A stretch of 64,000 bases of DNA, from contig NC_092807.1 in assembly GCF_040954645.1 (NCBI RefSeq), positions 80,848,017 through 80,912,016 on the forward strand, given 5' to 3'. Below are positions 35,178 to 46,834 of this stretch, in pieces; positions within the stretch are counted from its first letter, which is position 1; every line of letters begins with the position of its first letter. Origin of the DNA: Diabrotica undecimpunctata. Lineage: Eukaryota > Arthropoda > Insecta > Coleoptera > Chrysomelidae. A program made the position numbers and the translations under genes. Below the pieces are notes generated by a model. It worked only from the letters and a program-made list of their open reading frames with translations. It ran no database searches and was not told the origin of the DNA.

Positions 35178-35704
35178 TACAATATTATTAAGTTTATTTT
35201 GACATATCGGTTTCTACTTCGGAAATCGTTTTTAAAATACAAATTAAAAAAATTCTATTTTTGTTAGTTGGGGAAATTTTTTTTTTAATTAATGCAATTT
35301 CTTTTCTCTACAGCTTAGGCTATCTCTCACAGACTAGTTGTTACTTTAATATACATATCTTTAAAAATATTCATACTAAATGGTAACTTCTTCTTTATTG
35401 GCTACCATTATAACAACTTTCTTCTCTTCAACAACTCTTTCATTAAGATCAATGAATATCATATGAATGTTCCTTTATTCATATACTTATTTTTTATCAG
35501 CGGCTTTGCATTGTTGTTAATCTGTCTTGCATAAATTACTGTCTATCATATTTTCATTAAGAGACGAGGTGGTCTATCATTTTCAGATTGTGACGAAATA
35601 GTTTTATGATTTTATAGTTTGTACATTATAGAATATCTCCCTCGCTTTTATTAAAAGGTACATTCTAACATTCCATTATAAAAACCTGTCTGACTATACA
35701 GCGA
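35178..35704. other. Mostly gene-free; degenerate short-repeat copy at its start
   Basis: About 35190-35260 on the minus strand resembles the short repeat family (TTTTAAAAACGATTTCCGAAG). The rest is AT-rich and featureless. Confidence 0.45.
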
Positions 35705-37230
35705 TAAAATCGCCAAGTGCAGAGGTCTTAAGGTGCAACTAAGGAAACAATGGTGAATCAAAACTGTTCATACACTCCTAACTGATCATAACTAATGACG
35801 CACATCAAACAAATTTCTACTAAAAAGTAGAATAAAAAATTTGTTTTCTAAAGAGTATATTCTATAATTAAAAAATATACAAAATGAATTACTTAAAATT
35901 AAAAAAACCTGGTTCTTCATCAGTAATACCTGAAGGCAAGTAATTCCACTTAATTTAAAACAAAAGGATCAATTTGTGACTAAAATGCTGTGACTTACTT
36001 GACACAAGTATATGTCCAGCCACTTTATATATAAGCTTAAAATGAGCTCGGATTTAACTGTAAGGCATAAAACGTATTGTGGTACCCATTTATAAATTTT
36101 TATTTTTTGAAAAAACATAAAACTTTTTGTCTTAGAATGTACTTTTCTATCAATTTCTGATGTAATAGTGATAATGTTGAAATAAGAGGCTGTAGCGTTA
36201 TAAACGTTACATGTTTGTTAGTTTTCTTTTAATAATTATTTTATTTTAATTTCTTTTATTCATTTATTAACTTTATCCTCTCTTTTACTATTTTTATTTT
36301 AAAAAAAATTGGCATCCAATTCTTTATTCAATTTTTCAATCAACTAAATATAATAATAGTCTCCCGTTTTATACCGCTGTCGCGGCTTTGGGAGTATAGC
36401 AGGGTAGTCTGCTATATCTAGGGCCTAGGGTATACAAGGAAGGTAACATGGCCAGTGCTACGCTTCAACCGTCTATTATTACCCCTGGTTTTACCCAAGG
36501 TACTCATTTTTATTCAGGCTGAGTCGACCTGGGGCCTGTAGACATTTTTAAAATGTCTAGATGTTCTTGCCGGCGGTGGGATTCGAACCCCGGACCACCG
36601 GCTTGCGAGTCAAGCATTCTACCGCTTGCGCTACGCAGGCCCCTATCAACTAAATATCCTATTTAATATTTGTTTCTTATTTTCAATCGTCATTTATTTT
36701 AGTTATACTTACTGTATTTGACTCCAGTCTGTTCTATGTCACAGACATGGTACATATAGATTTCTATCCCTTACTTCAATGGACAGTATGTCTGTCAGTT
36801 GACCAATCTGCTCTATCATATCACACTTCAGTTCTGAAGAAAGACAAATATCCTTTATCTATAAAAGGCATGCTTCAATTGAAAATTCATTCTACATTTT
36901 AAATTTTTTTTTTTTGGGTAAGTTATATTTAATATTTAACCAATGTTTCCCTTTTTATAAATTAATTTTATTTTTTTTATAAATGCATACATAACCTCCT
37001 CTTCCGCACATGTTTCTTTTAATAATTTGTCCAAGATGCAGATAGTAACTTAATTTAACTAATTATAATCAAATAACGATACAGGGAAGCTGTAAAATTA
37101 TACACATCGAATTCTTAGAAATTTGTTTGATGTGCTTCATTAGTTATGATCAGTTAAGAGTGTATGAACAGTTTTGATTCTCCATTGTTTCTTTAATTGT
37201 ACCTTAAGACCTCTTCACTTGGCGATTTTA
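35705..37230. mobile_element. Foldback element with ~115-bp inverted arms, containing a SINE
   Basis: The left arm 35705-35819 and right arm 37116-37230 are inverted copies (AAAATCGCCAAGTG at the outer end, CACATCAAACAAATTTCTA at the inner end) with about 10-12% mismatches. The 1.3-kb interior has no coding sequence and holds a SINE (36352-36644). Target duplications were not identified, so the exact ends are uncertain. It could be a non-autonomous DNA transposon or another inverted-arm Penelope remnant, as a hammerhead-like sequence follows at 37385. Confidence 0.7.
36352..36644 (-). mobile_element. tRNA-derived SINE
   Basis: The minus strand begins GGGCCTGCGTAGCGCAAGCGG (A-box region) and has GGGGTTCGAATCCCACC (B box) about 45 bp on, the internal RNA polymerase III promoter of a tRNA. 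A ~210-bp unrelated body follows, ending in ACGGGAGACTATTATT. ATCAACTAAATAT occurs at both edges (36339-36351 and 36645-36657), a 13-bp exact target duplication. The head is not a functional tRNA, because the acceptor end does not pair and the body continues. No coding capacity. It would need a LINE for mobility. Confidence 0.92.
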
Positions 37231-37384
37231 AAGTGTTTTTAAATATGTGTTTTGTGAAAAAACGTTTTTTAAAACAATTTTTTAAATAGTTTTCGCCATT
37301 ATTTGTAGGAGTCAGATGGGTTGTTTATTCTATTTTCTAAACACCATGACAACTAACGACTTGTTTATTGTTTATTGTAGCACC

Positions 37385-37408
37385 CTGATGATGCAAATAA
37401 AGATTTGC
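37385..37408 (+). ncRNA. Truncated hammerhead-like motif
   Basis: CTGATGAT followed by the hairpin GCAAAT-AAAG-ATTTGC in the stem II position. The expected GAAA is replaced by the start of a (TA)n tract at 37409. Probably the end of a Penelope-like pseudo-LTR. Confidence 0.4.
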
Positions 37409-37423
37409 TAATATATATATATA

Positions 37424-37500
<77 letters not shown>
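37409..37500. repeat. (TA)n microsatellite
   Basis: TA tract between the hammerhead-like motif and the 5'-truncated LINE. Confidence 0.97.
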
Positions 37501-37501
<1 letters not shown>

Positions 37502-39768
37502 CTCATCTCAAAAAGATGGGCAACAGACATATTTTAACTAATGTCAGAACGTATCGCGGGGCGAACTCTGACTCAGATCACTATCTTGTAGGGGCAAAAT
37601 TACGGTAGAAAATAGCGACAGTAGCAAAAGGGAAAAATATTCAAATCAAAAAATGGAATGTCGAAGGATTCAAAAGCGCAACAAAAAGACAAGATTACAG
37701 AAATGCTCTCCAAATAAAACTCAACCGAACTAGAGAGGAAGATACTGCAGAGGAGGAATGGAGACAATTAAAAACAATTATAACGGAGTCAGCAGAGGAA
37801 ACTGTCGGAAAAGCCAAAAGGCAAAGAAATGCGGATTGGTATGATGATGAATGCAGAACTACAGTAGAGGAAAAAAGGCAAGCTAGGCTTAACCAACTTC
37901 AAAGAAATACAAGAAATAGCAGTGAGATTTATAACGAAAAAAGAATACAAGCGACTAGAATATGCAGAAGAAAGAAAAGAGAGGCTATGAAAAAACAAGT
38001 ACAAGAAATCGTAAAGCATAACAACAGACGCGAAAGCAGAAAATTCTATAAATGCATAAAAGAAAGCACACAGTCATTTAGACCAAAACTAACGATATGC
38101 AAAGACAAGGACGGAGAACTACTAACAGAGAAGCAAAAAATTATAATGAGATGGAAACAATATTTCGAAGAAAATCTAAATGCAGACAACGAAAATGATC
38201 AGAACAAGACAATTATATTATACGGCGGAGCTGCACATCGAAAATCCAAGTTATGAAGAAGTAGTTCAGATAATAAATAAACTAAAAAATAATAAAGCAC
38301 CAGGAACGGACGGAATTTCGGCAGAATTATTAAAGCATGGAGGATCCGAACTCTGGGAAAGAATACATTACCTAATAACATTAATATGGACGAAGGAGCA
38401 AATGCCAGAGGAATGGACAGTTGGCCTCATACAGCCAATATATTAAAAAGGAGATAAGAGGGAATGCCAGAATTATAGGCCAATTACATTGCTAAATGTA
38501 ATATACAAAATTCTTTCTGGTATAATCTACAATAGATTATTAGAATACTCCGAAAATATAATAGGTGATTATCAAAATGGATTCAGACCAAATAGAGTCA
38601 CTACAGATAACATATTCATACTAAGAACGATACAAGAAAAAGCTTATGAATACGACATAGACCTATATAATATGTATATAGACTTTAAACAAGCTTTTGA
38701 TAGTGTGAAAAGAGACAAAATGCTGGAAGACCTTTGTAATCTAGGTATACCTAAGAAATACATCAGCCTCATAAAAATGACATTGCAGGGTTCAAAAGCC
38801 GCAGTCAGAGTAGATGGAGAACTGACTCCCTTATTTAACATCAACATGGGAGTAAGACAGGGAGATGCCCTATGAACCATGCTATTCAACTTAGTTCTTG
38901 AGGCAGTCATCAGAAAAACCAATATAACCGGCCATATAAACACCAAATCAGTACAAATTACTGCATATGCAGACGATGTGAATGACAATATACTGCATAT
39001 GCAGACTAATGGAAGTGTTCAAACAAATTGATCCTGAAGCAAGAAAAGGAGGTCTCAAAATAAACGAAGCAAAAACGAAGTATATGACAGTCAAAAGAAT
39101 AACTGACAATGAAAATAATATCACAATAGACAACTATACTATCGAACGAGTGGATGCCTTTACATATCTCGGCACAGAAATCAATCAGAATAACTCCGTA
39201 AGTAGCAAAATTAATGCACGTATTTCCAGCGGGAATCGTACATACTATGCTAATAAAAGATTGATGACATCGAAATTATTAGACAAAAGAACCAAAATGA
39301 CTATCTACAAAACACTGATTAGACCCGTAGTAACCTATGGATGTGAAACTTGGGTAATGACGAAAAAAGATGAAGCCCAACTCAGGACATTCGAGAGAAA
39401 AATACTGAGGAAAGTATATGGCCCGGTACAAGAGGAAGATGGCACATGGAGAATCAGGAGAAACGACGAGGTTAATGAGTTAAATGAAGGTTATGACATT
39501 GTAAGATTTGTGAAAAGTCAAAGACTGTCATGGCTGGGACATGTGCAGAGACAAAACGATGCAAAAACAACAAAGAAAATGTTACAATGGAAGCCCATAG
39601 GAAGGAGAAAAAAAGGAAGGCCCAGAACGAGATCGTTGGATGACGTGGAAGACGACCTGAAAACAATGAACATAAGACAATGGAGAAGAAGGGCACAAGA
39701 GAGATCTGAATGGAAGGACATAGCCAGACAGGCAAAGACCCATCCAGGATTATGATGCCAAAAGAAGA

Positions 39769-39770
<2 letters not shown>
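37501..39770 (+). pseudogene. RTE-like LINE, copy A (5'-truncated)
   Basis: The endonuclease C-terminus SDSDHYLVGAKLR (37566-37605) is followed by a basic linker and RT: NNKAPGTDGISAELLKHGG, NYRPITLLNVIYKILSGIIY, GDYQNGFRPNRVTTDNIFIL, MYIDFKQAFDSVKRDK, NMGVRQGDAL and ITAYADDV (catalytic YADD). The C-terminal part (38982-39755) is open, with GRPRTRSLDDVEDDLK and a final HPGL. Defects: a frameshift near 38210, a stop at 38444 (IY*KGD), a TGA at 38873 and a scrambled stretch after YADDV near 38980, where CTGCATATGCAGA is repeated. The 3' end, AAGAAGAAG, runs into (TA)n. Everything 5' of the endonuclease SDH motif is missing. Confidence 0.92.
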
Positions 39771-39861
<91 letters not shown>

Positions 39862-40356
39862 CATCCCGCTATCCTTTTAAACTCTTTTCACGTTGCAGTA
39901 ATTTAGCATCACCAAGAATTGCTATCATTTTCTATTTATAAATTGTGTATGTTCGTTTAGTGCACCTTTGTAGGCTTGGCACTGTTGTCGGTTTTTCAAT
40001 ATTCCGATTTTTTTTATATATTTAATTTTTTACGTCATACCTACGTTTTAACATCGAGCGGTAAAATCACTGTATTTGGCATTATTTTAGAGCCAATAGA
40101 TGTTGCCGGTATTAATCCTTAAAATAATATTTTAGATACCTAAATATCGATCGCTTTGGTTCAAGTTCGAATAACGACATTGAAACTACCTGCTCACAAG
40201 TTGCAGTCTCAACGGGTTTTTTTCTTCGTTTAGATGTTATATTTATTCAACCTAGATATTTTTGCCCAGAGAATCGTGTAGGGGAATATTTTACATAAAT
40301 TTCAATTTACAACCTGTTTAGTCGAAGCTATCGATGAATAGTTTGAGATAAATATT
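37617..40356. repeat. Tandem duplication, unit 1
   Basis: First copy of a ~2.74-kb unit comprising most of LINE copy A, the (TA)n tract and ~500 bp of downstream non-coding sequence. It repeats at 40375-42619 with a constant 2758-bp offset over the LINE part. Confidence 0.93.
39771..39859. repeat. (TA)n microsatellite after LINE copy A
   Basis: TA tract following the LINE tail. Mostly deleted in the second duplication unit. Confidence 0.96.
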
Positions 40357-40374
40357 CACATATTCACATTCATA

Positions 40375-42120
40375 GACAGTAGCAAAAGGGAAAAATATTC
40401 AAATCAAAAAATGGAATGTCGAAGGATTCAAAAGCGCAACAAAAAGACAAGATTACAGAAATGCTCTCCAAATATAACTCAACCGAACTAGAGAGGAAGA
40501 TACTGCAGAGGAGGAATGGAGACAATTAAAAACAATTATAACGGAGTCAGCAGAGGAAACTGTCGGAAAAGCCAAAAGGCAAAGAAATGCGGATTGGTAT
40601 GATGATGAATGCAGAACTACAGTAGAGGAAAAAAGGCAAGCTAGGCTTAACCAACTTCAAAGAAATACAAGAAATAGCAGTGAGATTTATAACGAAAAAA
40701 GAATACAAGCGACTAGAATATGCAGAAGAAAGAAAAGAGAGGCTATGAAAAAACAAGTACAAGAAATCGTAAAGCATAACAACAGACGCGAAAGCAGAAA
40801 ATTCTATAAATGCATAAAAGAAAGCACACAGTCATTTAGACCAAAACTAACGATATGCAAAGACAAGGACGGAGAACTACTAACAGAGAAGCAAAAAATT
40901 ATAATGAGATGGAAACAATATTTCGAAGAAAATCTAAATGCAGACAACGAAAATGATCAGAACAAGACAATTATATTATACGGCGGAGCTGCACATCGAA
41001 AATCCAAGTTATGAAGAAGTAGTTCAGATAATAAATAAACTAAAAAATAATAAAGCACCAGGAACGGACGGAATTTCGGCAGAATTATTAAAGCATGGAG
41101 GATCCGAACTCTGGGAAAGAATACATTACCTAATAACATTAATATGGACGAAGGAGCAAATGCCAGAGGAATGGACAGTTGGCCTCATACAGCCAATATA
41201 TTAAAAAGGAGATAAGAGGGAATGCCAGAATTATAGGCCAATTACATTGCTAAATGTAATATACAAAATTCTTTCTGGTATAATCTACAATAGATTATTA
41301 GAATACTCCGAAAATATAATAGGTGATTATCAAAATGGATTCAGACCAAATAGAGCCACTACAGATAACATATTCATACTAAGAACGATACAAGAAAAAG
41401 CTTATGAATACGACATAGACCTATATAATATGTATATAGACTTTAAACAAGCTTTTGATAGTGTGAAAAGAGACAAAATGCTGGAAGACCTTTGTAATCT
41501 AGGTATACCTAAGAAATACATCAGCCTCATAAAAATGACATTGCAGGGTTCAAAAGCCGCAGTCAGAGTAGATGGAGAACTGACTCCCTTATTTAACATC
41601 AACATGGGAGTAAGACAGGGAGATGCCCTATGAACCATGCTATTCAACTTAGTTCTTGAGGCAGTCATCAGAAAAACCAATATAACCGGCCATATAAACA
41701 CCAAATCAGTACAAATTACTGCATATGCAGACGATGTGAATGACAATATACTGCATATGCAGACTAATGGAAGTGTTCAAACAAATTGATCCTGAAGCAA
41801 GAAAAAGAGGTCTCAAAATAAACGAAGCAAAAACGAAGTATATGACAGTCAAAAGAATAACTGACAATGAAAATAATATCACAATAGACAACTATACTAT
41901 CGAACGAGTGGATGCCTTTACATATCTCGGCACAGAAATCAATCAGAATAACTCCGTAAGTAGCAAAATTAATGCACGTATTTCCAGCGGGAATCGTACA
42001 TACTATGCTAATAAAAGATTGATGACATCGAAATTATTAGACAAAAGAACCAAAATGACTATCTACAAAACACTGATTAGACCCGTAGTAACCTATGGAT
42101 GTGAAACTTGGGTAATGACG
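40375..42120 (+). pseudogene. RTE-like LINE, copy B (duplicate of copy A)
   Basis: Corresponds base for base to 37617-39362 with no indels and few substitutions (for example one at about 40473; one changing Val to Ala in GFRPNR(V/A)TTDN; one changing Gly to Arg in PEARK(G/R)GLKIN). It carries the same frameshift, the same IY*KGD stop, the same TGA after GDAL and the same scrambled stretch after YADDV, so it arose by duplication of an already dead LINE, not by new insertion. It ends abruptly at 42120, where 480 bp of unit 1 (39363-39842) are missing. Confidence 0.95.
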
Positions 42121-42619
42121 ATGTATATATATATATATACATCCCGCTATCCTTTTAAACTCTTTTCACGTTGCAGTAATTTAGCATCACCAAGAATTGC
42201 TATCATTTTCTATTTATAAATTGTGTATGTTCGTTTAGTGCACCTTTGTAGGCTTGGCACTGTTGTCGGTTTTTCAATATTCCGATTTTTTTTATATATT
42301 TAATTTTTTACGTCATACCTACGTTTTAACATCGAGCGGTAAAATCACTGTATTTGGCATTATTTTAGAGCCAATAGATGTTGCCGGTATTAATCCTTAA
42401 AATAATATTTTAGATACCTAAATATCGATCGCTTTGGTTCAAGTTCGAATAACGACATTGAAACTACCTGCTCACAAGTTTTTTTTTTTCGTTTAGATGT
42501 TATATTTATTCAACCTAGATATTTTTGCCCAGAGAATCGTGTAGGGGAATATTTTACATAAATTTCAATTTACAACCTGTTTAGTCGAAGCTATCGATGA
42601 ATAGTTTGAGATAAATATT
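40375..42619. repeat. Tandem duplication, unit 2
   Basis: Second copy. It lacks the segment equal to 39363-39842 and about 15 bp near 42480, but is otherwise nearly identical. The unit junction is the 18-bp 40357-40374. Confidence 0.93.
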
Positions 42620-42622
42620 ATG

Positions 42623-42876
42623 GTTTTATGGGATTAAGGCCTTAATTATTGGTTGTGATCGTGTAAATGTTTGAAATTTTGATTTCCATTCCGGAAATCG
42701 TTCTCAAAGAACGTTTTTTTGTACAAAATGTGTATACACATGTTTACATAATTTGTACAATAAATAAAGTTATTGTAAAATAATAGTGGAAATCAAAACG
42801 TTAAATATTAGTTAATAAAAAATGTAATTTTCATCTCAATAACGACCAATAATTGTGGCTTAATCACATAAAAAAA
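42623..42876. repeat. Foldback remnant of the short repeat family
   Basis: The arms 42623-42690 and 42785-42876 are inverted (GGATTAAGGC...TTATTGGTTGT against ACCAATAATTGTGGCTTAATC; TTTTGATTTCC against GGAAATCAAAA). The loop contains the near-palindromic GTGTATACACATG. It resembles a diverged member of the family at 43946-44101. Confidence 0.65.
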
Positions 42877-42899
42877 TAATATTTGACTTTGACCAGGCC

Positions 42900-43905
42900 A
42901 TAAGAAAGTAGTTCACGGAACCTCGCTAAATAGTTTAAAAAAATCTTATACAGAAATTTAAATTCTAAATAGTATGAGGGGTAGCCGACGAAAAATTCGT
43001 AAAGACGTACAGTTGATTTTGCTTTGTTTTTTTAAACAATCTTAAAAGGCAAAAAAAATTTTTTGCTTATAAAACGTTTTGTACACATTCTAAAGAAAAA
43101 TATTTCAAATAAAAGTTGTAGACCATAAAAAGTTTTTTATGTAGAGAAATACCAAATTTAAATACATAAATAATTGAGATAATTCCAAAAAACCGTAAAC
43201 TCTAAGATATTATGTTTGTAGTAATTTATAAATGTTAATAACTTTGTTTTTTGCCTAACGACAGGTAATATAGCTACTTGAAATTATGGCAATTGATGAG
43301 TTATGATGTGCTAAATATCAAGCAGATCAAAAAATATTTTACAATTTATTCAATTTGTTTATCACAGAAAGCGATTATTTAAACAACTGTACTTGTCCAA
43401 ACAGTATGACTCTACCAGTATTTTGTAACTTGCAGTCGATTCTTTGCGCTTTCAGTTTTAGAGTATATTAAAGAAACTTTAACATATTATTAAATTTATT
43501 ATTAAAAACCAGTTTCAATAGGGGACTTTTTAGTTTTTAGACCACTTCACGTTATTTTAGTTTCTTTGACAAGTAAGGATTGTCTATTCGGTTATTTCTT
43601 AATATGGGCTATGAGCAATTGTCTAGTCAAGTCAACACTATTATAGAAGTTACCCATACTTTTCCAGTAGTCATTCAGACGGTTCATCTTAGTTGTCCCC
43701 ATATGGAACATACGCCCGAGAAAAGTCTTAAATTCTGTTTATGTTGTCTCTTTCCAAAACGCAATCCTCGATTTTTCTGAACGACTTTGTGCAAATATTT
43801 GATCAGAGTCAATCAGAGTCACTTCCACCATTCATTTAATTTACATCGTCCTCGCCAGCTGCTTCTAACAATGATTGTAATTTAGCAGTGGTCAATCTGC
43901 GTTTA
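42900..43905. other. Gene-free stretch
   Basis: AT-rich with no supported feature. The 66-codon ORF at 43580-43780 has no recognisable motif. Confidence 0.45.
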
Positions 43906-44110
43906 TTATTCTGAAGCTATTTTCTTGTGGCATTTTAAAGTAATTACTATTTAAATGGGAATAAGCCACAATTAAAGGTTAAAGTGCGTTTATTGACGTT
44001 TCAAAATTTCCGATTTCTGAAAGTGGATTTCCGAAGTGGAAATTGAAACGTCAATAAACGTACTTTAACCTTTAATTGTGGCTTATTCCCATTTAAATAG
44101 TACTTAATCT
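43906..44110. repeat. Near-perfect palindrome made of two opposed short-repeat copies
   Basis: The arms 43946-44003 and 44043-44101 are inverted copies with one mismatch seen in about 59 bp (ATTTAAATGGGAATAAGCC ... GACGTTTCAA and its complement). The ~40-bp spacer includes parts of the ATTTCC/GGAAAT hairpin. The left side extends out to TTCTGAAGCTATTTTC. Confidence 0.92.
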
Positions 44111-44384
44111 ACGTTTATGTTCACATTTAGCTTTTTTAGATGTCGAAGGCATATTATTTACATCCATTTTTTTATAAATACTATAACTCACTTTTACGGA
44201 GGTAATTAACAATAACAGCGTTCTACTAGAAACTGTCAACTTACGACTTCCAATACTATAAGGCCACTTGAGGCACAATACGTTTTTACTCAATAATAGT
44301 TCCCGTATAAAAAAAATTGTTTTTTAATGTGCTTCAATGAAGCACACTAGACATATTGCAGTTTTGCCATCACATTCTTCAGAT

Positions 44385-44535
44385 ATTGTTCTGAAGCTAT
44401 TTTCTTGTGGCATTTTAAATTAATTACTATTTAACTGGGAATAAGCCACAATTAAAGGTTAAAATACGTTTATTGACGTTTCAATTTCCACTTCGGAAAT
44501 CGTTCTCAAAATACAAACATTAGTAAATTAAACAA
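44385..44535 (-). repeat. Short repeat family copy
   Basis: Minus-orientation copy, from TGTTCTGAAGCTATTTTC to AATACAAACATTAGTAAATT, nearly identical to the family blocks at 26 and 33.7 kb. Confidence 0.9.
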
Positions 44536-44539
44536 ATTT

Positions 44540-45107
44540 TGTTTTTGTTACTTAGTGAAAAATTCTTCTAATAATTTAATTTTATCTGACTCATCTATAT
44601 TGACAATTCAGACATACATTATACATTTTAAAGTAGACGACTTTAAAATGATATTGCCAATATTGTTGAGTTGCGTTCCTGGGACGACTTTACTTATAAG
44701 ATAGTTCATTCGATTACATGAAATCAACTTTAACTTGAAAATATCCGTCAGAAAAGATCATAACATGTAATTCGTCTTTAAAAAGACAAATACATGCCAT
44801 GATGACAGTAAAATTCTCCTGTTAGTGATTCCATAGTAAATTATGAGGGAAAACCAGGAAAAAAACCTCATAATACTATCCCGACATGGTAAGTATTTGA
44901 TCTTGCATTTAGTTTACCTTCAATAAATACCAAATTCCGATTTTATATGTTTGTTATTTAAAAAATATAAATGATGTATTCTCTATATGTTACTGACTTA
45001 CCAATACTGGTATTTTCTTTTTAATAACTTCCTCTTTCAATATGGGTAACCAGATCCTACTACATTCTGCCGAGGAATTCGCGACACAATTGGTCTCATT
45101 TAGCAAT
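44540..45107. other. Gene-free stretch
   Basis: AT-rich. No supported feature. Confidence 0.45.
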
Positions 45108-45236
45108 TAATTTAAATTTAAATTTAAATTTAAATTTAAATTTAAATTTAAATTTAAATTTAAATTTAAATTTAAATTTAAATTTAAATTTAAATTTAAA
45201 TTTAAATTTAAATTTAAATTTAAATTTAAATTTAAA
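45108..45236. repeat. (TTTAAA)n hexanucleotide array
   Basis: About 20 head-to-tail copies of a self-complementary hexamer with no interruption seen. Such an array can fold back on itself at any register. Confidence 0.97.
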
Positions 45237-45246
45237 GCAATTTAAA

Positions 45247-46060
45247 TCATTCTTCAGAGGATGTTTTAACTTTTTTAACTTTTCTATCGGCCTTTCTACT
45301 AGTCACGCTTCTTCTTAAAATTTTGTAACATCTTGTACACTTTCTTCTCTTTGTATTATCTACATCGCTTTGCCTGAGATGGTATTTTTGGGTGTAACTG
45401 GTCGTGAGGGTTACAACATTTCTTTATTTGCAAATGCCTTCGCGAACTCCAGTCTGAACTCAAGGATAGGTTGTCGCTTTTTTTACGTTTTCTATTATTT
45501 AGCAACTAAGCATTGACTACTGCGGTATTAAATGCGGTATTAAATATTAATTCCACTGTCACTTTCCGGTACCACTTCAGAATTTTGCGTATTGGGCTTT
45601 GGTAAGAAGCCACTTGATCACTGAAATCAACACTCTTTTTCATTAAGTTATAATCGAGAATAGTTTGTGGTTTTAGTACTTGTGTATAATTTTTCTTTTC
45701 ATTTAATTAAACCAAGATACAACTATGATGTTTATATGTTGTAAGGATTAAAACTGGTCTTTTGTCGACCCATTTTATCACTTGTAAAATCAATAATAGG
45801 GTTAAGTTTCATCGTGAGTAACTGGTTGCAACTTTTTTAATCGAGATTTTGGTTTTACATGTTTTTATAGTAAAACATCTGCACATGAATAATTCGTTTC
45901 TTGAACAATGATTTCAATTCATCGACCAATATTCTAAAATAAGGTGTTTTTACGTCGTCCGGAATATTATAAACTGGTTCTCTTTCACAAAGCATTGGTA
46001 ATATGGTTTACATCCTATATTTAGAAAAATCTTTTACTGCAACTCTTCTTCGACTAAACT
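45247..46060 (-). pseudogene. piggyBac-like transposase relic
   Basis: The minus strand reads, in order, KWVDKRPVLILTTYKHHS, KPQTILDYNLMKKSVDFSDQ, VASYQSPIRKILKWYRKVTV, QPILEFRLEFAKAFANKEML, and finally KRRKCTRCYKILRRSVTSRK with a stop at 45247. The motif D-Y-N-x-x-K-x-x-V-D-x-x-D-Q and the C-terminal Cys-rich start are diagnostic of piggyBac transposases, cut-and-paste enzymes that target TTAA. Frame changes and stops interrupt it, the N-terminal half is unrecognisable, and the terminal Cys-rich domain is incomplete. No matching terminal repeats were found. Confidence 0.85.
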
Positions 46061-46834
46061 AAATTAAACTAAATTAATAAACAAAACAAAAATAATCTAT
46101 TTTTTTTTTATAGAAATGCAAATTCCTGTCGGATTTTTAATAGTGCGGCATGAATCACTGGTGTCTCGTATATTCGGACCTCTTATCGCATTTCAAACAT
46201 AATTCTCAATTAGCAGTGCGGTACAAGATACATTTAGGTCATATAATCTTAAAGCCGTAATAAGACCGTAATAAGCCGTATGTTATAAATAAATATATCC
46301 CTATAAGAATTATCTTGAAAGATGAAAAAAATACAATAAAAAGGTGCAATATTAAGCGTTATTTAAAAAATGGTAAGTCATTCACGGACGTACAGTTAAA
46401 AACAAAAGTTTTCAGTGTTTTCAGTCATACCGTTACATTATGTCACATTTTAACGTCGAATATTTTATGGTCCCCTTTGAGTTATAAAACGAATGATCGA
46501 CTTTTTCTCGCACAGATCCCGCCTATGTAACTTTACAACGCGAGTCGTTTGCTGGGTATTAAAGAACCGTCTATTGCCATCATATAATTTTACGCTAATA
46601 TTTCACGTTCTACGACGCATTGCACGTTTGACACACTGTCTTGTTTAGTTTTCTGTCATTCTATTTGTTAAATCCTATCTCATTCTCGTCACAGCGTCAA
46701 GGAGCAGTAAATGTTTGCAGTGAACGGAAGGCATATGTCTAACAGTGAACGTTGAAAATTTTTCGAGTTTATCATATCGTCTTCTTTGAGTGCCTCTCCT
46801 ATCGGAGATTGGATATTATTAGGGCGATTCTAAT
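46061..46834. other. Stretch without a recognised gene
   Basis: Contains a 71-codon ORF at 46315-46530 with no known motif. The rest may include the decayed 5' part of the piggyBac relic and the 3' end of the LINE fragment to its right. Confidence 0.4.

Noticed and set aside
36565..36644. Functional tRNA gene on the minus strand
   Set aside because: A and B boxes are present, but the sequence runs into a ~210-bp body with target duplications and lacks a paired acceptor stem. It is a SINE head.
37789..39133. Minus-strand ORFs over the RTE-like LINE (repeated at 40547-41891)
   Set aside because: Shadows of the plus-strand RT. Their exact repetition only reflects the tandem duplication.
46315..46530. 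71-codon ORF as a gene
   Set aside because: No recognised family, and it lies next to a decayed transposon.
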